A DNA stretch of 9,623 nt from Pseudomonadota bacterium. GTDB taxonomy: Bacteria; Pseudomonadota; Alphaproteobacteria; Rhizobiales; Xanthobacteraceae. A program made the translations under genes and the position numbers. The notes below the pieces were generated by a model. That model did not search any database. It saw only the letters and a list, made by a program, of their open reading frames with translations, and was not told where the DNA came from. Positions 6,805 through 9,623 of this stretch are shown here, in pieces (the first letter of the stretch is position 1; every line of letters begins with the position of its first letter). Location: the NCBI GenBank assembly GCA_023387695.1, contig JAEWHT010000230.1:1-9623 (forward strand), given 5' to 3'.

Positions 6805-6841
6805 TGAGATAATATATCAATATTTGCGCACATTATCATCA
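6805..6841. promoter_or_regulatory. Candidate LysR operator in the divergent intergenic region
   Basis: TGA-GATAAT (6805-6813) and ATTATC-A-TCA (6832-6841) form an interrupted inverted repeat: GATAAT and ATTATC match exactly, and TGA/TCA match with one extra base. The 18 bases between them contain ATATCAATAT (6814-6823), with palindromic ends, and the palindrome TGCGCA (6825-6830). The stretch is strikingly A/T-rich compared with the flanking genes. LysR regulators usually bind such dyads between their own gene and a divergent target. I could not assign clear -35 and -10 boxes on either strand. Confidence 0.5.
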
Positions 6842-6878
6842 CCTGCCAAATGTGTTGTGAAGGGGCTCCCAACGATTT

Positions 6879-6882
6879 GGAG
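6879..6882 (+). promoter_or_regulatory. Ribosome binding site deciding the GlcG/HbpS-like start
   Basis: GGAG lies six bases before ATG 6889. The earlier in-frame ATG at 6850 has no such sequence and would add 13 residues unlike the family (MCCEGAPNDLELP), so 6889 is the better start. Confidence 0.6.
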
Positions 6883-6888
6883 CTTCCG

Positions 6889-7350
6889 ATGACGAAACCT
6901 CAGTCCATCACGGCCAAAGCAGCGCTAGCGGCCTTGACGCCTCTCTATGGCGATCCGATCACGCTCGACGAGGCGACCCTTGTAGCCGATGCGGCGCGCG
7001 CTGAGGCGCAGCGTCATGGCTGGCCCATGGTGATCGCGATCGCCGACAGCGGCGGGCATCTCGCTCTCTTGTATCGTCTCGATCAGGCGCAACATGGCAG
7101 CGTGCTCGTTGCGCAACAGAAGGCCGCGACATCCGTCGATTTCAGGCGGCCGACCGGCCTGTTCGAATCCGTGCTGGCGGAGGGCGGCCTTCACTGGCGG
7201 CTTCTGGGGATGACCAACCTGACGCCTCTGGAGGGCGGCCTCCCGATCCTGCGCGACGGCAAGGTGATCGGCGCGATCGGCGTCTCGGGCATGCAATCAA
7301 CGCAAGATGCGCAAGTCGCTGCGGCTGGCCTGGCGGCGTTCGGAGGTTGA
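6889..7350 (+). CDS. GlcG/HbpS-family (DUF336, haem-degrading-type) protein
   Basis: A 153-residue single-domain protein of the GlcG/HbpS family (Pfam Haem_degrading, once DUF336). The conserved pattern runs through ITLDEATLVADAARAEAQRH (24-43), PMVIAIADSGGHLALLYRLD (46-65), a helix with QQKAATSVDFRRPTGLF (76-92), and the hallmark GGLPILRDGKVIGAIGVSGM (116-135) followed by QDAQVAAAGL. Members include HbpS, a haem-binding redox sensor partner of Streptomyces, and GlcG of the glycolate locus; most have no proven function, and many lie beside oxidoreductase genes. There is no signal peptide at the chosen start, so it is probably cytoplasmic. It is divergent from the LysR gene, its likely regulator, and converges on the cytochrome gene of a molybdenum hydroxylase operon with an 11-base gap. 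A role in that pathway is inferred from position only. Confidence 0.88.
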   Translation: MTKPQSITAKAALAALTPLYGDPITLDEATLVADAARAEAQRHGWPMVIAIADSGGHLALLYRLDQAQHGSVLVAQQKAATSVDFRRPTGLFESVLAEGGLHWRLLGMTNLTPLEGGLPILRDGKVIGAIGVSGMQSTQDAQVAAAGLAAFGG

Positions 7351-7361
7351 CCAGTGTTACA

Positions 7362-7991
7362 TCAAGGCGCGGGGCACGCTGCTCCCGTCTTCACCCATGC
7401 CTCCACCAGCGCACCGGCTTGCGCCTGCGTGCCCGGCGCGGGCGAGCGGCCGAAGCCGGGCTTCCAAGCCCAGCCGACGAGGGTGTCCTTGCCGATGTGG
7501 TCGATCAGGTCTTCCACCTTGCGGCCGCCGTTGCGGGCGGGATCGCGGATCTGTTCGCAGATCTCGCCGACCGTCTTGCCTTCCCACGCCATCTCACGCG
7601 GGGCGAGGTGCCATTCGGGATGACCCGGAATGCGACCGGGCTCGAAATTGGCTTTCTGGTGGCAGGTGTGGCAGCGCATCGCTTCTCCGCCGTGGCCATC
7701 GGCGCCCCGCGTCACCAGTGGCTGATGCAGGCGCGGCGTGTCGCCTTGCCGTGGGCTGTCGCCGGCGGGGTGACAGTTGGTGCAACGGGGATGCGTCAGC
7801 ACTCTGCCGAGTTCGGTGAAGATCGCGGCCGAACGCTTCTCTGCGTCTGCGATGCCGGCAAAGCTTTCGGGCGAGGCGAGGCCGTGGCTCGTCGTGTCAG
7901 GCGCGGCGTAGCCGGCGCACAGGCTGCTTGTCAGCGCGGCCGCCGCCACCATCATCTTGAAGCGCGCGTTGATCATTGCAGGCGCACTCAT
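7362..7991 (-). CDS. Exported cytochrome c with two CxxCH motifs, electron acceptor subunit of a molybdenum hydroxylase
   Basis: A 209-residue protein; proteins of this kind are often labelled isoquinoline 1-oxidoreductase subunit. A signal peptide is clear: a basic start (NARFK), a hydrophobic core (MMVAAAALTSSLCAGYA) and probable cleavage after Ala29. Two haem c sites follow: CTNCH (70-74) and CHTCH (107-111). Met134 and several His residues are possible axial ligands. Extra Cys145 and Cys206 are also present. Cys25 does not fit a lipobox. It should act in the periplasm and take electrons from the [2Fe-2S] subunit encoded just upstream. ATG 7991 overlaps that gene's TGA as ATGA, indicating translational coupling; ATG 7976, five codons later, is an alternative start. 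The same frame stays open further upstream, but only as a shadow of the [2Fe-2S] gene. It is the last gene of the operon, tail to tail with the DUF336 gene. Confidence 0.88.
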   Translation of the reverse strand: MSAPAMINARFKMMVAAAALTSSLCAGYAAPDTTSHGLASPESFAGIADAEKRSAAIFTELGRVLTHPRCTNCHPAGDSPRQGDTPRLHQPLVTRGADGHGGEAMRCHTCHQKANFEPGRIPGHPEWHLAPREMAWEGKTVGEICEQIRDPARNGGRKVEDLIDHIGKDTLVGWAWKPGFGRSPAPGTQAQAGALVEAWVKTGAACPAP

Positions 7992-8512
7992 TTGGTGGCG
8001 ACGAGATAGCGGCTGGCATCGGCGAGGATCACGTCGCGCACGGCCTCGTGATATTTGATATAGCCGGTGCAACGGCAGAGATGTCCGTCGAGCGCATCCG
8101 CAATGGTCTGCTCCAGCGCCTCGCGGGCGACAGGTGTGCGCGCGAGGCGTTCGAGCAGCACCTGGCCTTCGTTGAGAAAGCCGGCGGTGCAATAGCCGCA
8201 CTGGAAGGCGAAGTGATCGATGAAGGCCTGTTGCAGGGCCGATAGCTGGGCGCCTTTGGCGTGGCCTTCGACGGTGCGGATCGACTTGCCGTCGAAATTC
8301 ACGGCGGGCGCGACGCAGGTCGGGCTGGTGTAGCTCGTGCCATCGGGCTCGTCGATGATGATGGCGCAGCTCAGGCACTGCGCGGCGCCGCAGCCGAACT
8401 TGGTGCCGGTCATGCCGAGCATTTCGCGCAAGAGATCGTTCATGGAGAGATCGTCGCGGACGTCCATCGGGCCATGCTTCTGGCCATTGATGGTGAGGCT
8501 GAGGGTCGTCAC
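7988..8512 (-). CDS. [2Fe-2S] subunit of a xanthine dehydrogenase-family molybdenum hydroxylase (IorA/NicA-like)
   Basis: A 174-residue two-cluster iron-sulfur subunit of usual length. The N-terminal plant-ferredoxin-type domain holds Cys41, Cys46, Cys49 (CGAAQCLSC) and Cys66 (SPTC). The C-terminal helical domain holds Cys105 and Cys108 (QCGYCTAGFL) and Cys146 and Cys148 (HLCRCTGY). All eight ligands are present. It carries electrons from the molybdenum cofactor of the large subunit to an acceptor; without a FAD subunit nearby, the cytochrome encoded next is the likely acceptor, as in IorAB- and NicAB-type enzymes. The start is GTG 8512, overlapping the stop of the large-subunit gene as GTGA, with AAGGGAG seven bases upstream. 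Its own TGA overlaps the cytochrome ATG. It has no signal peptide; in such enzymes it may be carried across the membrane with a Tat-exported large subunit, which cannot be checked here. Confidence 0.95.
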   Translation of the reverse strand: MTTLSLTINGQKHGPMDVRDDLSMNDLLREMLGMTGTKFGCGAAQCLSCAIIIDEPDGTSYTSPTCVAPAVNFDGKSIRTVEGHAKGAQLSALQQAFIDHFAFQCGYCTAGFLNEGQVLLERLARTPVAREALEQTIADALDGHLCRCTGYIKYHEAVRDVILADASRYLVATK

Positions 8513-9623
8513 GCCAAAACTCCCTTCAAGAGGCTCGCTGTCACCGGCAGCGCGCGGAAACGATGACCGGTGGCGTCATGGATGGCGTTGATCAGCGCAG
8601 GCACGATCGGGATCATCACGACCTCGGCCATGCCTTTTGGCGCTTCGTCCGGTGTGAGCGGCTTCAGCATCTCGATTTCGAGATCGCGCAAGGGCAGATC
8701 CGAACCGCGCGCGACGAGGTAGCGGCCGAGATTCCATTCGCCGTTGCCGGGGCCGCCTTCGAACGGCGGCAGCGTCTCCAGCAGCGCGTAGCCGACACCC
8801 ATAGCGAAGCCGCCATGGGACTGGCCCATCACCACCTCAGGTACCAGCGCGGTGCCGCATTCGAACACGCTGTAGGCCTTGGCGATGCGGATCGTACCGC
8901 TGGCGCGCTCGATCTCGACGCGGACCAGCGTGCCGCACATCGAGGTGTAGGCGGTGCCGATGCGGTTGTTGTCGGTCGGCGGGAATTTGACGCTGCTGCG
9001 GGTGATCCGCTCGAACTTGTTGTTGCCGCGACGGATCGCGAGCGCGTCGATCTCGGCGCGATATTGCTCGCCGAACAGGGGAAAACGCGCGCGTGACCAG
9101 GCCCAGCGCGAGAAACTATGCGCGACCGCGCCGGTGACGAAGCCGCGCGCGTGCGCGGTTGCGGCGAGCGTGGTCAGCGGCAGTGGTTCGAGGCCGGGCA
9201 TCGTAAGCTGGCCGTTTTGCCAGCTTGCATTCGCCGATTGTCTGGCGCGTGGATCGGACTTGGGAATGCGCCATAGTTCGAGCGCGGCGGGCCACAAGCC
9301 GAAGCGGAAGATGACGCGGGCAGCTTCGGATGCCGAATGCGTGCCGACATGGGCGCCGATCGACGCCGATGTCGCCGACGAAATCGAGGGCACCCAACGC
9401 GGATTTTTTTCCGCCGCGTCCTGGGTCTTCTGGTCCATCGTGTAGGGATCACCGGAGGTGACGAGGCCGAGCACGTCATAGCTGTCGACGCGCGCAACCG
9501 AGACCTCGTCGGCGATCGCGCCGAGATGGCTGGCGACGCGGTTCGCCAGGGCGGTGCCGATGCCGTTGCCCATTTCGACATGGTCGCAGAAGATCGTGAT
9601 CTTGCCGTCGGCACCTAACTCGA
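8509..9623 (-). CDS. Molybdopterin-binding large subunit of a xanthine dehydrogenase-family hydroxylase (IorB-like), 5' part missing
   Basis: The frame is open to the right edge, so about 371 C-terminal codons are visible out of a family size usually above 700. The first complete text is ELGADGKITIFCDHVEMGNG, with the family's GNGIGTALANRVASHLG following, so ATG 9573 is internal. Later blocks are SSATSASIGAHVGTHSASEA, LTTLAATAHARGFVTGAVAH, ECGTALVPEVVMGQSHGG (the region lining the cofactor) and PKGMAEVVMIPIVPALINAI. The Glu of GMAE, encoded at 8625-8623, corresponds to the catalytic base Glu conserved in xanthine dehydrogenase-type enzymes (usual motif GxGE; Ala replaces the second Gly). The enzyme hydroxylates an N-heterocycle or oxidises an aldehyde using water; the substrate is not predictable from this part. 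It is upstream of the [2Fe-2S] and cytochrome genes with four-base overlaps, so the three gene products are almost certainly one complex. Confidence 0.92.
   Translation of the reverse strand, partial: ELGADGKITIFCDHVEMGNGIGTALANRVASHLGAIADEVSVARVDSYDVLGLVTSGDPYTMDQKTQDAAEKNPRWVPSISSATSASIGAHVGTHSASEAARVIFRFGLWPAALELWRIPKSDPRARQSANASWQNGQLTMPGLEPLPLTTLAATAHARGFVTGAVAHSFSRWAWSRARFPLFGEQYRAEIDALAIRRGNNKFERITRSSVKFPPTDNNRIGTAYTSMCGTLVRVEIERASGTIRIAKAYSVFECGTALVPEVVMGQSHGGFAMGVGYALLETLPPFEGGPGNGEWNLGRYLVARGSDLPLRDLEIEMLKPLTPDEAPKGMAEVVMIPIVPALINAIHDATGHRFRALPVTASLLKGVLA
8520..8526 (-). promoter_or_regulatory. Ribosome binding site for the GTG start of the [2Fe-2S] subunit
   Basis: AAGGGAG on the minus strand lies seven bases before GTG 8512-8510, inside the 3' end of the large-subunit gene. 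It supports the GTG start and the GTGA overlap. Confidence 0.65.

Noticed and set aside
7992..8378. Long N-terminal extension of the cytochrome frame
   Set aside because: It runs in a shadow frame of the clearly real [2Fe-2S] gene and reads as Arg/His-rich nonsense; the signal peptide begins only after ATG 7991.
1..9623. A molybdenum theme linking the ModA-like protein on the left with the Mo hydroxylase on the right
   Set aside because: They are over 6.7 kb apart, on opposite strands, with unrelated genes between, and the left protein's ligand is unknown; coincidence is the simpler reading.

Overview
The window comes from a GC-rich alphaproteobacterium, most likely a Bradyrhizobium or close Bradyrhizobiaceae relative. 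This is inferred from codon use, the gene families present and their sequence style; no rRNA or other marker is present. I see eight protein genes (two of them cut by the window ends) and no tRNA, rRNA, CRISPR, transposase or phage gene. It reads as a mosaic of short transcription units, not one operon.

Left part, + strand: the C-terminal bulk of a ModA-like periplasmic-binding-type protein (1-657), a 290-base gap with inverted repeats, and a GrlR-fold protein made of two tandem copies of the domain and starting at TTG (948-1655). Next comes a TPR plus GSCFA-domain protein (1828-3267), whose SGNH-hydrolase-like domain is typical of polysaccharide-modification loci. It meets, tail to tail with an 18-base gap, a membrane acyltransferase of the OafA/acyltransferase-3 family (3286-4380, - strand). 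These two may form a small surface-glycan O-acylation module.

Middle, - strand: a LolC/LolE-type permease (4528-5811) without an adjacent LolD ATPase, with a LysR-type regulator upstream in the same direction. The regulator has no ATG, GTG or TTG at the position its helix-turn-helix requires. The best start is CTG at 6786, behind a good GGGAG ribosome binding site, which gives a normal 295-residue protein. The AT-rich gap between it and the divergent gene carries an interrupted inverted repeat that is a good operator candidate.

Right part: a GlcG/HbpS-type (DUF336) protein (6889-7350, + strand) converges, with an 11-base gap, on a tightly coupled - strand operon. That operon encodes a molybdenum hydroxylase Mo subunit (8509 to beyond the window end), a [2Fe-2S] subunit (7988-8512) and an exported cytochrome c with two CxxCH motifs (7362-7991). 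The genes overlap by four bases each (GTGA, ATGA). No FAD subunit gene lies among them. By analogy with isoquinoline 1-oxidoreductase, nicotinate dehydrogenase NicAB and acetic acid bacterial aldehyde dehydrogenases, electrons should run from the Mo centre through two [2Fe-2S] clusters to the cytochrome and the respiratory chain. The substrate cannot be read from the sequence.
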